From: Deinococcus aquaedulcis
GTDB lineage: Bacteria; Deinococcota; Deinococci; Deinococcales; Deinococcaceae
Assembly: GCF_019693445.1 (NCBI RefSeq)
Contig: NZ_JAHRBL010000002.1
Span: forward strand, 186,001 to 250,000
Length of the DNA stretch: 64,000 nt
Reading direction: 5' to 3'
Shown here: positions 36,092 through 48,043 of the stretch, one piece after another
Layout of the letters: each line of letters begins with the position of its first letter
Numbering within the stretch: the first letter of the stretch is position 1
The notes under the pieces: model-generated
What the model saw: the letters and a program-made list of their open reading frames with translations, nothing else
Told to the model about the DNA's origin: nothing
The model's database searches: none
Translations under genes and position numbers: made by a program

Positions 36092-36502
36092 TCACGCGAG
36101 CCCCCGGGCGCGGAGGTTGCGGGCGAACTGCTGCACGCGTTCGGGGCTCAGCTGGCGCGCCACGTGCGAGAGCAGGTTGTTCAGGGTGGCTTTGTCGTCC
36201 AGGTCGTCCAGGGCCTCGTCCACCATCACGGCGGCCATGGGGCCCACCACCGGGGTCAGGCAGGCGGTCACGGCGTCGGCCATCTCGTCGGACACCTGCT
36301 GGTGGTTCTGGGTGGCGCGCTTGACCCACTCGGCGGCGGCGCGCAGGCGCTCTTGCACGTCGGGCACCGTCAGGCTAGAGAGCCGGGCCACCTCGGCCAC
36401 GTCGCGCGCGCCGTCCACATGGGTCATCACGCGCCACACGTTAAAGGGCAGCGGCGTGGCGTCGGTCAGGCCCTCGGGCCAGTGGGGGGCAGTCATGGTC
36501 AT
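36092..36502 (-). CDS. Hypothetical protein of the HAMP-sensor locus
   Basis: A 136-residue soluble helical protein, not recognised. The N-terminal part (PLPFNVWRVMTHVDGARDVA) has a winged-helix-like 'G-x-x-D-x-x-E-V-A' pattern; the C-terminal part ends RVQQFARNLRARGLA and has CLTPVVGPMAAVMVDEAL, a motif typical of small dimerising domains. The ATG (36502) overlaps the upstream stop (ATGA) with GGAGG close by, so it is co-translated with the DUF4388-like gene. Confidence 0.7.
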   Translation of the reverse strand: MTMTAPHWPEGLTDATPLPFNVWRVMTHVDGARDVAEVARLSSLTVPDVQERLRAAAEWVKRATQNHQQVSDEMADAVTACLTPVVGPMAAVMVDEALDDLDDKATLNNLLSHVARQLSPERVQQFARNLRARGLA

Positions 36503-37347
36503 GAGACCTCCAGGCCAGAAGCGGCCCACTCGGGGCGCTCGCGCAGCGCGCCCAGCGGCACGTCAGCGAGGCGCACGCCCAGCCGGGTCAGCACTGCGCG
36601 CAGCGCCGCATTCAGCGCCGGGCGGAACTCGCGCACCGGCACCTCGTCTTCAATGGTCAGCTGCCCACCCCGGAAACTGATGTCCTGGGCGAACGGGTCC
36701 AGGCAGGGATGCTCTCCGGCAAGGCGCACGGTGATCTGCTGCCACGCGCCGTCCAGCGGCGTGACCCGGTGAATGGCGGCCAGCAGGTCCTGCCAGAACT
36801 GCACAAACTGGGCGCGGTTGGCCTCGGCGTCGGTGGCGTAGAGCAGGCAGGGCGCCCCGGGTTCGGGCAGCGCCCCCCCCAGGTAGCGGCCATACGACCA
36901 GAAGCTGCAGCTGAGCCCCGAGACCAGCAGGCCGTGGAAGCAGTCGCGCTCCAGTTCGCCTTTCAGGGCGGGCCACGCGGTGCGCGCCGCCTGTCCGGGC
37001 GCGGCGCGGGTGGCCCACAGCACCTCGGCCAGGTTCACGGGCAGGGCCGCGAGGCTCACGCGGGCGCGGGGCACCCCCTGCATGGCCACCGCCCAGGGCA
37101 CCGGCTGGCCGCCGTGGGTGAACCCGCCCATCAGGGCGCCCCGGGTCCACACAAAGCGCACCCAGCGCCCCTTTTGCCAGGCATCGAACACGCCGGTAAA
37201 TCCCTGGGTCTGGCGCAGGGTCAGGTCGGCCGTCACCTCGGTCCAGGGATAGTGGTCGGTGCTGAGGCCAGCGTAAATGGCGTCATTCTGGGGCACGGCG
37301 ACGGCGTGGTTCAGCGGTGGTATGGCGGCTGGTGCAGATTCAGGCAT
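36499..37347 (-). CDS. DUF4388/PATAN-like protein of the HAMP-sensor locus
   Basis: A 282-residue soluble protein. The segment TLRQTQGFTGVFDAWQKGRW with VRFVWTRGALMGGFTHGG follows the pattern of DUF4388 (PATAN-like) domains, which take part in signalling partner interactions in motile bacteria. The remainder is unassigned. ATG 37347 (MPESAPAAIP) has GGAAG 4 nt upstream and is preferred to an ATG 48 nt earlier. First gene of the three-gene sensor locus. Confidence 0.6.
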   Translation of the reverse strand: MPESAPAAIPPLNHAVAVPQNDAIYAGLSTDHYPWTEVTADLTLRQTQGFTGVFDAWQKGRWVRFVWTRGALMGGFTHGGQPVPWAVAMQGVPRARVSLAALPVNLAEVLWATRAAPGQAARTAWPALKGELERDCFHGLLVSGLSCSFWSYGRYLGGALPEPGAPCLLYATDAEANRAQFVQFWQDLLAAIHRVTPLDGAWQQITVRLAGEHPCLDPFAQDISFRGGQLTIEDEVPVREFRPALNAALRAVLTRLGVRLADVPLGALRERPEWAASGLEVS

Positions 37348-37469
37348 GGCGCTTCCGGGTGAGGTCAGAATGAGAGTTGGTCGGGAAACAGACACAGGTG
37401 GTGACCGGGTGGATACTGCACTATCTCACCTCGGGGGGTCTTACGTCGCGCTTACACATGTGCGAAACC

Positions 37470-37500
37470 TCACGTCTGCCTGGGGCAAGACGTGAGGTTC
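37470..37500. repeat. 12-bp perfect hairpin upstream of the sensor locus
   Basis: AACCTCACGTCT / AGACGTGAGGTT with a 10-nt loop. It lies between the sensor locus and the bacilliredoxin gene, both on the minus strand, so it may be an operator, or a terminator without a clear T-run for the bacilliredoxin gene. Confidence 0.6.
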
Positions 37501-37573
37501 GACTGAGAAAAAGGTTGATGGGATGCGGGTCAGCACCCTCCTCTATGATATATGGCCCGCAGGGGGCAGCTGC

Positions 37574-38218
37574 CTAGCCCAGTTCGGCCAGCAGCGCCTG
37601 GACCCGCTCGCGCAGGTCGCCTCGGGCCTGCGGGGCGCCCAGCTGGTGCAGGCCGCCGTGGTAGGCGTCCGGGTCCCCGAACAGGCGCGAAAGCAGCTCG
37701 AACTCGCGCTGGCTGCGCAGGCTGGCGTCGTCGCGGAACAGGGTCACGTACTGGTCCTGGAAAGCCCACTCGCTGAGCTGGCCGTCAAGGTAGGCGCGCA
37801 TCAGGCGGCGGTAGGGCTCCACGTTGTCGTCGGTGGCCACGCTGCCGCTCTGGGCGCGGGGCGGCACCTGGCCCTCGAACACCGGGGTCAGGGCCTGCGG
37901 CGTGATGTCCCAGTTGTTCACCTCAAACTGCGCCTCGCCGCCCTGGAACAGAATGAACTGCGGGCTGTGGTGCACGATCCCGGTGCGCTGGGCCACATGG
38001 TTGCTGGCCGGGCGCCAGTCCACCACGCGGATATAGCCCACCGGCAGATCGAAACGCTGCAGGAAGGTTTCCACCACCCCGAAGCCCTGCATGGTCTTGT
38101 GGCAGGTGCCGGCCTTGAACACGGCGGCCAGCGGGTAATCCTGCAGGAACTGGTCCACCTCTTCGGGGGTGGTCAGGGGCACCAGAACCTGAGCGTCGGC
38201 TTGTGCGGTCTGCGTCAT
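37574..38218 (-). CDS. YtxJ-like monothiol bacilliredoxin fused to a colicin-immunity-like domain
   Basis: A 214-residue protein. Residues 10-115 match YtxJ, the thioredoxin-fold protein of bacillithiol users: [31 protein letters not shown] with the single redox Cys, [20 protein letters not shown]. Deinococci make bacillithiol, so debacillithiolation is the likely reaction. Residues 127-214 ([20 protein letters not shown] ... [10 protein letters not shown]) resemble the helical colicin D/E5-type immunity fold, an unusual addition. ATG 38218; the upstream neighbour is a divergent spacer. Confidence 0.75.
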   Translation of the reverse strand: MTQTAQADAQVLVPLTTPEEVDQFLQDYPLAAVFKAGTCHKTMQGFGVVETFLQRFDLPVGYIRVVDWRPASNHVAQRTGIVHHSPQFILFQGGEAQFEVNNWDITPQALTPVFEGQVPPRAQSGSVATDDNVEPYRRLMRAYLDGQLSEWAFQDQYVTLFRDDASLRSQREFELLSRLFGDPDAYHGGLHQLGAPQARGDLRERVQALLAELG

Positions 38219-38324
38219 GCCCCCAGCATAGCGCCGCTTTACAAAACGAAGTGAAAACAGGGGGTGGGTGTCCTCAGAACGGGTTCAGGGATGTGGAAGG
38301 ACAAGGAGGCTGACAGGCCTTTGC

Positions 38325-39548
38325 TCACCCGTCTGTCGGCTCTGCTCCGGGCTGAGCCCGCCACAGCATCAGCAGCCATGCGGCGCCCGTCAGCGCGGCG
38401 CACAGCAGAAACACGCTGCGGTAGCCGAAGGCCTGCGCCCAGGCCCCGGCCGTAATCCCGCTGAGCATGCTGCCCACACTGCCAGTATTGGCGAACAGGG
38501 TGGTGGCCGCTGCAAAGCGCCCCGGCATCAGGCCCTGAAAGTAGGTCATGCCCAGCCCCGCCAGCAGGGCCAGCACCACTGCGCGCAGCACCTGGGCCGC
38601 CACCAGCGCCCCCACCCCCTGTGCCAGCAGCAGCAGAGCAAAATGCACGGCGAACAGGCCCATGCCTGCGGTCACCAGCCGCGCCACCGGGGGCGGGCGG
38701 CGCCACGCCACCAGCGCCAGCATCACCGGGATTTCCAGCAGCGCACACAGCCCCACCAGCAGCCCCACCAGGCCCTCGCTCTGGCCCAGCGTGCCGGTCA
38801 CGAACAGGGGAAAAAACGTCATTCCCATGCTCATGGCCATGCCGTACAGCACAAAGGCCAGGGCGCTCCAGGCCACCGCGCGCCGGGGCGGCCCGGCGCT
38901 GGGGCGGTCCGGGCCCAGCGCCGCGCGGGGCGCGCGGCCCGGCACCCGCCACAGCGGCAGCGCCGAGAGCACGAAGCAGCTGCTGGCCAGCGCGAAGACC
39001 CCGGTAAAGTCCAGCCCGGCCAGCGCCAGTGCCCCCAGCCCCGGCCCCACCACCCACGAGAGGCTGAACACGGACCGCAGCGCCGTCATGGCCCGCTCGG
39101 CCAGATCGCCGGGCACGTCCTGCAGGGCCGCACGCGCCAGCGAGAACACCTGCGGAAAAGCCGCTGAGCCGGTGCCCAGGAACACGGCCCCCACCAGCAG
39201 CAGCCCGGCAAAGTCGCGCACCACGCCCAGCAGCGCGTAGGCGGCGGCCCCCGCCGCAATGGTGAGCAGCACCAGCGGCTTGCGGCTGGGCCAGCGGTCT
39301 GACCAGCGGGCCAGCCGCGTGGCGATCAGCACCGCGCTGACCGCATTGAGCGACAGAAAAAGGCCCAGTTGCAGTGGGCTCAGGCCCGCTTCCTGCACCG
39401 CGAACAGGGCCATGAACGGGATCGCCAGCGACAGGCCAAAGCCCAGCAGAAACACGCTGAGGGCCAGCCGCGCCGCGTGTGGCAGCCGCAGCACCGCCCG
39501 CAGCGTCTGCGCGGGCGAGTCGGGGTGGGTGGGCGTGGGATCGGTCAT
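38325..39548 (-). CDS. MFS transporter (sugar-efflux-like)
   Basis: A 407-residue 12-TM carrier. LARWSDRWPSRKPLVLLTIA is the MFS loop motif. The relation of the second half to the sugar efflux (SetA/B) branch is suggested by GLSPLQLGLFLSLNAVSAVL and GMAMSMGMTFFPLFVTG. ATG 39548; TACAGT lies about 35 nt upstream. Substrate unknown. Confidence 0.85.
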   Translation of the reverse strand: MTDPTPTHPDSPAQTLRAVLRLPHAARLALSVFLLGFGLSLAIPFMALFAVQEAGLSPLQLGLFLSLNAVSAVLIATRLARWSDRWPSRKPLVLLTIAAGAAAYALLGVVRDFAGLLLVGAVFLGTGSAAFPQVFSLARAALQDVPGDLAERAMTALRSVFSLSWVVGPGLGALALAGLDFTGVFALASSCFVLSALPLWRVPGRAPRAALGPDRPSAGPPRRAVAWSALAFVLYGMAMSMGMTFFPLFVTGTLGQSEGLVGLLVGLCALLEIPVMLALVAWRRPPPVARLVTAGMGLFAVHFALLLLAQGVGALVAAQVLRAVVLALLAGLGMTYFQGLMPGRFAAATTLFANTGSVGSMLSGITAGAWAQAFGYRSVFLLCAALTGAAWLLMLWRAQPGAEPTDG

Positions 39549-39639
39549 GGGGCAGGCCACAGCGGCATCCGACCACTGTACCCCGCACAGGTGCTGACTC
39601 AGCGGCCAGGTAGAGCCCAATTCTAAGGAAAAGCACAGG

Positions 39640-39674
39640 TTGACAGAAGATGATTTTTAGGTATAACTAAAAAT
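39640..39674 (+). promoter_or_regulatory. Promoter with DtxR/MntR-like operator of the metal ABC operon
   Basis: TTGACA (39640-39645), 16 nt, TATAAC (39662-39667), then 7 nt to the ATG: a leaderless promoter. The 22-bp near-palindrome ATTTTTAGGTATAACTAAAA(AT) (39653-39674) covers the -10. The TTAGGT..ACCTAA-like core fits a DtxR/MntR-family repressor, expected to shut the operon when metal is plentiful. Confidence 0.75.
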
Positions 39675-40571
39675 ATGATTTGCCGCCACCTTCTGCTCCT
39701 GGGCAGCCTGAGCCTGGCCGGCGCGGCCCTGGCCCAGCCGGCGCCCCCTAAAAAGACGGTGCTGACCACCTTCACCATCCTGGCCGACATGGCGCGCAAC
39801 GTGGCCGGCGACCGTCTGAACGTGGTGTCGCTGACCCGCCCCGGCGCGGAGATTCACGGCTACCAGTTCACGCCCAGCGACATCGTGAAGGCCCAGAAAG
39901 CCGACCTGATCCTGAACAATGGCCTGAACCTGGAACTGTGGTTTTCCCGCTTTACCCGCCAGTTGCGCGGCGTGCCCACCGTGACCGTCACCGAGGGCAT
40001 CAAGCCCATTTCTATTGCCGCCGACGCCTACCGGGGCAAGCCCAACCCCCACGCCTGGATGTCGCCCAAGAACGCCCTGATCTACGTGGAGAACATGCGC
40101 AAGGCGTTTGTGAAGCTCGACCCGGCGGGCGCCGCGACCTTCAACCGCAACGCCGCGCGCTACAGCGCCGAAATCCGCAAAGTGGACGCCATGCTGGCCA
40201 AGCAGCTGGCCGCCGTGCCGCAGAACCAGCGCGCCCTGGTGACCTGCGAGGGGGCCTTCAGTTACCTGGCGCGCGACTACGGCCTGCGCGAGTTCTACCT
40301 GTGGCCGGTGAACGCCGAAGAAGGCCAGGGTACGCCCCGGCAGGTGCGCGCGGTCATTGACGCCGTGCGCCAGAACCGCATTCCGGCCGTGTTCTGCGAG
40401 AGCACCGTGCCAGCGACGGGCATGCAGCAGGTGGCCCGCGACACCGGCGCGCGTTTTGGCGGCGTGCTGTACGTGGATTCCCTGACCGACGCCCGGGGCC
40501 CGGTGCCCACCTATCTGGACCTGCTGCGCAAGGACGCCGCCGCCATCGTGAAGGGGCTGACCGGCCGGTGA
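39675..40571 (+). CDS. Metal (Mn/Zn) ABC transporter, substrate-binding protein
   Basis: A 298-residue periplasmic cluster A-I binding protein. Signal peptide to LAQP; metal ligands are read as His in GAEIHGYQFTPSD, His in GKPNPHAWMSPKNA, Glu in VTCEGAFSYLA and an acidic residue in VFCESTVPATG, the H-H-E-D/E pattern that favours Mn2+ over Zn2+. It hands the metal to the permease encoded two genes on. In Deinococcus, Mn accumulation underlies oxidation resistance. Confidence 0.93.
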   Translation: MICRHLLLLGSLSLAGAALAQPAPPKKTVLTTFTILADMARNVAGDRLNVVSLTRPGAEIHGYQFTPSDIVKAQKADLILNNGLNLELWFSRFTRQLRGVPTVTVTEGIKPISIAADAYRGKPNPHAWMSPKNALIYVENMRKAFVKLDPAGAATFNRNAARYSAEIRKVDAMLAKQLAAVPQNQRALVTCEGAFSYLARDYGLREFYLWPVNAEEGQGTPRQVRAVIDAVRQNRIPAVFCESTVPATGMQQVARDTGARFGGVLYVDSLTDARGPVPTYLDLLRKDAAAIVKGLTGR

Positions 40572-41335
40572 GCCCCCACGCGCTAGATATTCACGACCTC
40601 AGCGTGGCCTACGGCGGCGGGCGGCTGGCCCTGCGCCACGCCACGCTGACCGTGCAGGAAGGCAGCATCTGCGGCCTGATTGGTATGAACGGCACCGGTA
40701 AGAGCACGCTGTTCAAGGCGGCGATGGGGTTCCTGCTGCCCATCACCGGGCAGATTCGGGTCTTTGGGCAGCCCATGCGCGCTGCCCAGCGCCAGGGCCT
40801 GATTGCCTACGTGCCCCAGAGCGAGGACGTGGACTGGGACTTTCCGGTGAGCGTGGGCGACGTGGTGATGATGGGCCGCCAGGGCCGCATGGGCTTTCTG
40901 CGCCGCCCCAGCGTGCGTGACCGCGACATGGTGCACGACGCCCTGACGCGCGTGGGCATGGCCGCCTTTGCCGGGCGCCAGATTGGCGAACTCAGTGGGG
41001 GCCAGAAAAAGCGCGCCTTCCTGGCCCGCGCGCTGGCCCAGGAAGCCCGCCTGCTGCTGCTCGACGAACCTTTTGGCGGCGTGGACGTGGGCACCAGCGA
41101 GGCCATCATTGCCCTGCTGCGCGACCTGCGCCGGGCGGGGTGCAGCGTGCTGGTCAGCACCCACGACCTCGACAGCCTGCAGGAGTTCTGCGACCACGTG
41201 GCCTTTGTGGGCGAGCGCACCGTGCTGGCCTTCGGGCCCACCGCTACCACCTTCACGCCCCAGAATCTTGCCCGCGCCTTTGGCGGGCGCCAGCACCAGC
41301 CGGCCCCGCTCGCGCGCCTAGAGGTGGGCGCATGA
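40568..41335 (+). CDS. Metal ABC transporter, ATP-binding protein
   Basis: A 255-residue ABC ATPase: Walker A GMNGTGKSTLF near 38, Q-loop YVPQSEDVDWDFPVSVGDVV (the DWDFP string is typical of Mn/Zn importers), signature LSGGQKKRAFLARALAQ, Walker B LLLLDEPFGGVDV, switch STHD. GTG start overlaps the preceding stop (GTGA) and its own stop overlaps the permease ATG. Confidence 0.94.
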   Translation: MSPHALDIHDLSVAYGGGRLALRHATLTVQEGSICGLIGMNGTGKSTLFKAAMGFLLPITGQIRVFGQPMRAAQRQGLIAYVPQSEDVDWDFPVSVGDVVMMGRQGRMGFLRRPSVRDRDMVHDALTRVGMAAFAGRQIGELSGGQKKRAFLARALAQEARLLLLDEPFGGVDVGTSEAIIALLRDLRRAGCSVLVSTHDLDSLQEFCDHVAFVGERTVLAFGPTATTFTPQNLARAFGGRQHQPAPLARLEVGA

Positions 41336-42204
41336 TCGAAACGCTGCTGGAACCGCTCACCTACGATTTTATGGTGCGCGCCCTGCTGGTCAGTTCGCTG
41401 GTGGGCGCCGCCTGCGCGGTGCTGTCGTGCTTCGTGACCCTCAAGGGCTGGTCGCTGCTGGGCGACGCGGTGTCGCACGCGGTGCTGCCCGGCGTGGTCA
41501 TCGCCTACCTGCTGGGCTGGCCCTTTGTGGTCGGGGCCTTCCTGTTCGGCCTGCTCAGCGTCTCGGCCATCGGCTTTATCGGGTCGCGCTCTCGAGTCAA
41601 GGAAGACACGGTGATCGGCGTGGTGTTCACGGCGCTGTTCTCGCTGGGCCTGGTCATGATTTCCAAAATTTCCAGCGAGGTCCACCTGTCGCACATCCTG
41701 TTCGGGGACGTGCTGGGCATTGGGCAATCGGAACTGCTGCAGACGGTGGTGGCGGGCACCCTGGCCCTGACAGCGGTCGTGTTGCTGCGCAAGGACCTTG
41801 TGCTGTACATCTTCGACCCCTCGCACGCGCGCAGCATTGGCCTGAATACCACGCTGCTGTATTACGCGTTGCTGGCCATCCTGGCCCTGACCATCGTGAC
41901 GGCGCTGCAGACCGTGGGCGTGATTCTGGTGGTGGCCATGCTGATCACCCCCGGCGCCACCGCCTACCTGCTCACCGACCGCTTTGGGCGCATGCTCTGG
42001 CTGGCAGTGGCCTGCGGGGTGCTGTCCAGCGTGCTGGGCACCTATATCAGCTACTTTCTGGACGGCGCGACCGGCGCGTGCATCGTGCTGACCCAGAGCG
42101 TGCTGTTTGGTCTGGCGTTCCTGTTTGCGCCCAAACACGGCCAGCTGGCCCGCCGCCGCCAGCAGCGCCGCGAGCGTCTGGAAGAACTAGGGCAGCTCCA
42201 GTAG
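41332..42204 (+). CDS. Metal ABC transporter, permease
   Basis: A 290-residue permease with 8-9 TM segments. The segments CFVTLKGWSLLGDAVSHAVL and GFIGSRSRVKEDTVIGVVFT are the family signature. ATG 41332 overlaps the ATPase stop (ATGA); the longer upstream frame is the ATPase read in another phase. Operon: binding protein, ATPase, permease. Confidence 0.94.
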   Translation: MIETLLEPLTYDFMVRALLVSSLVGAACAVLSCFVTLKGWSLLGDAVSHAVLPGVVIAYLLGWPFVVGAFLFGLLSVSAIGFIGSRSRVKEDTVIGVVFTALFSLGLVMISKISSEVHLSHILFGDVLGIGQSELLQTVVAGTLALTAVVLLRKDLVLYIFDPSHARSIGLNTTLLYYALLAILALTIVTALQTVGVILVVAMLITPGATAYLLTDRFGRMLWLAVACGVLSSVLGTYISYFLDGATGACIVLTQSVLFGLAFLFAPKHGQLARRRQQRRERLEELGQLQ

Positions 42205-42248
42205 GCCTGGGGCCGGGACGTCCAGATCAATGGGCCTGAGCAAGGCTC

Positions 42249-42734
42249 CTACGGACCTTGCAGCACGGTCAGCAACGGAACAGGCTGGGGTGATCCCCAA
42301 GCCGCGACGACCGCCTGAGCAGAGGGGCTGAGGTGACGCGGAACCTGTGAGAGACCAAACCAGGCCAGCGCCTGACTTTCGCCACTGACCTGAAGGATTC
42401 CCTCAAACGATGTGCTGCGAAATATGGTCGTGACGTAGTAGGACCGTCCTTCGGGATGGTCCACGTATGCGCCCTGTCCCGACACCACCGTCCAAACGTG
42501 CAGGTTCTGAACCGCCAAGCCCGTTTCTTCTCCTACCTCCCGGCGAGCCGCGCCTTCCAGACTCTCGCCCGGATTCATGTGGCCGCCGGGCAGGGACCAC
42601 GTGCCGTCCAGCCGCTGGTGAAGTAGGAGGCGGTCCGCATCGAACAGCGCCACCCCGACGGCAACCAACAGGACGTCCTGCCCAACCAGGGCGCCGCGCA
42701 CAGCGGACTGATAGTCGTGACTGGCCATGGTCAT
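42249..42734 (-). CDS. Nudix hydrolase
   Basis: A 161-residue Nudix protein. The complete Nudix box [20 protein letters not shown] (residues 50-69) binds the divalent metal; [20 protein letters not shown] precedes it. [10 protein letters not shown] and [16 protein letters not shown] fit the house-cleaning/MutT-like group, which hydrolyses nucleoside-diphosphate derivatives. Deinococci have many Nudix enzymes. The minus-strand ATG diverges from pepF. Confidence 0.93.
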   Translation of the reverse strand: MTMASHDYQSAVRGALVGQDVLLVAVGVALFDADRLLLHQRLDGTWSLPGGHMNPGESLEGAARREVGEETGLAVQNLHVWTVVSGQGAYVDHPEGRSYYVTTIFRSTSFEGILQVSGESQALAWFGLSQVPRHLSPSAQAVVAAWGSPQPVPLLTVLQGP

Positions 42735-42817
42735 GTTCTACCCCCTGGCCTGCGCGCATTAGGCCAAGCGGCTTAGTGACGCGTCCAGTGGCCGGGGGGG
42801 AGTGCTACCCTCCGGCC

Positions 42818-44629
<1,812 letters not shown>

Positions 44630-44643
44630 CGGCACAGGCCGCT

Positions 44644-44674
44644 GCCCCCTGGTTCACCGCCAGGGGGCTTTTTT
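44644..44674 (+). terminator. Terminator after pepF
   Basis: GCCCCCTGG-TTCACCG-CCAGGGGGC then TTTTTT: a perfect 9-bp stem. Confidence 0.93.
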
Positions 44675-44723
44675 GGCCCCACATGTGCTCGCACGTATCC
44701 TCAGCGCCCGTCATGCTGGTCCC

Positions 44724-45683
44724 ATGACCACGGCGCCCCTGTCCGCTGCCGACCCCGAAGCGCCTGCGCTGGACCGCCCCTGGCCGTGGTGGCGGCGCTT
44801 TGCGCTGCAGTTCGGCAGTCTGTACCTCGCCCTGTATTTCTTGGTGGGGGTGCAGGGTTTCGCCCCCCTGCCTGAACCGCTGCGTTTTGCCGTGGCCGAC
44901 GCCCTGAGCCGCGCCCTGTTCCGTGCGCCCCTGCCGCCCCTCGCTGGACCCACGGGCAGCGGCGACACCGCCCTGGACTGGGCGTGGACCCTGGTGCTGT
45001 TGCTGGTGGCGCTGCTGGGAGGCGCCGTGTGGACCCTGCTGGACCGCCGGGCACCGCACCCCCGTCTGATGGTCACGCTGTCGCAGTTGTTGCGCGTGTC
45101 GCTGATCTGGTGGCTGGCGATTTACGGCCTGAGCAAGTTCAACTTCGGGCAATTTGGCCTGTTGGGCACCGGGCAACTGACCATCACCTACGCGGAGTCC
45201 AGCCCCATGGGTCTGCTGTGGCGCTTTATGGCCGCCAGTCCCGGTTACCAGTGGCTGGCGGGCGTGGCCGAGGTGCTGCCCGCCCTGCTGCTGCTGCACC
45301 GCCGCACCGTGACCCTGGGCGCCCTGATCGCCGCCGTCACCATGGCCAACGTGCTGGCCCTGAACCTCTTTTACGACGTGCCGGTAAAAAACTTCAGCGC
45401 CCACCTGCTGCTCGCGGCCCTGGTGCTGCTGGTCTTGGATGCCCGGCGCCTGCGCGCCTTCGTCACCGGCGAGGCGGTGCCGGCGCAGGTCGCGCGCCTA
45501 CAGCCACGCGTGATGACCGTCCTGGCGTGGCTGGTCACAGCCGCCCTGCTGATCATGGTGGGCGTGCAGGCCCGCACCGGCCTCGCGGCCCTGCACACCG
45601 ACCGCCAGCGCACCCAGGTCAGTGCCGAGCCTCTGAAAACACGCGGCTTTCACTGGGTGAACGAACAGCCGTACAACCGCTGA
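44724..45683 (+). CDS. DoxX-like integral membrane protein
   Basis: A 319-residue membrane protein with about seven TM helices. The middle region (SLIWWLAIYGLSKFNFGQFG; RFMAASPGYQWLAGVAEVLP; TLGALIAAVTMANVLALNLF) has the DoxX-family order, including Glu in GVAEVLPA. Function is unknown; related proteins have redox or quinone links. ATG 44724 has CATGCT 6 nt upstream. Confidence 0.7.
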   Translation: MTTAPLSAADPEAPALDRPWPWWRRFALQFGSLYLALYFLVGVQGFAPLPEPLRFAVADALSRALFRAPLPPLAGPTGSGDTALDWAWTLVLLLVALLGGAVWTLLDRRAPHPRLMVTLSQLLRVSLIWWLAIYGLSKFNFGQFGLLGTGQLTITYAESSPMGLLWRFMAASPGYQWLAGVAEVLPALLLLHRRTVTLGALIAAVTMANVLALNLFYDVPVKNFSAHLLLAALVLLVLDARRLRAFVTGEAVPAQVARLQPRVMTVLAWLVTAALLIMVGVQARTGLAALHTDRQRTQVSAEPLKTRGFHWVNEQPYNR

Positions 45684-45834
45684 GGCAGAGAGATTCAGCA
45701 CGCTGCCTGGGAGGCTCGCTGAGGGCGGACACTGCGCGCCCACCGCAAGCAGTCTTCAAGACCATGCTGTGCTGTTGCCTGCGCCGCCAGCCTGGCGCAG
45801 CCCGGACCCGGCCTCCACCGCCATCGGCCCCATA

Positions 45835-45871
45835 CCAAAAGGGGAGAGGCGACCACCCGGCCGCCTCTCCC
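45835..45871 (-). terminator. Terminator after infB
   Basis: On the minus strand GGGAGAGGCG-loop-CGCCTCTCCC then CTTTTGG: a 10-bp perfect stem. The 45684-45834 stretch holds no gene. Confidence 0.9.
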
Positions 45872-45889
45872 GTTCTCGTCCAGCCCGGC

Positions 45890-47716
<1,827 letters not shown>

Positions 47717-47718
47717 GC

Positions 47719-48039
47719 TCACCTCCGGTGAGACTCGCGCCTGTCCCCGCGTGGGGGCTGCGCGTTGTGAATCGGGTCGGTGCCCGCCTGCGCCGTGCCT
47801 GGTCTCAGGGCCGAAACCGCTGCCGCCTGCGCGCCGAAGACCCGGCGCAGCCGCTTGTCCTGCCAGCACTCGGGGCGGTCGGCGCACAGGTAGGCGCCGC
47901 GTCCCTGCCGGGGCCCGGGGCACACGGTCCAGGCGCCGTCCACTCGGATCAGGCGCACGAACTCGGGCTGGGGCCGCTTGCGGCGGCAGGCCACGCACGT
48001 GCGCTCCGGCACGTGGCGGGCGGGGTGGGGGCCCGTCAA
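47719..48039 (-). CDS. YlxR-family RNA-binding protein
   Basis: About 106 residues. RTCVACRRKRPQPEFVRLIR is the YlxR (DUF448) signature and GRGAYLCADRPECW matches its second half. The gene stands in its usual place between nusA and infB. The start is uncertain: TTG 48039 (used here) or GTG 48012 just before PERTCVAC. It ends 2 nt before infB starts. Confidence 0.85.
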   Translation of the reverse strand: MTGPHPARHVPERTCVACRRKRPQPEFVRLIRVDGAWTVCPGPRQGRGAYLCADRPECWQDKRLRRVFGAQAAAVSALRPGTAQAGTDPIHNAQPPRGDRRESHRR

Positions 48040-48043
48040 GCCT

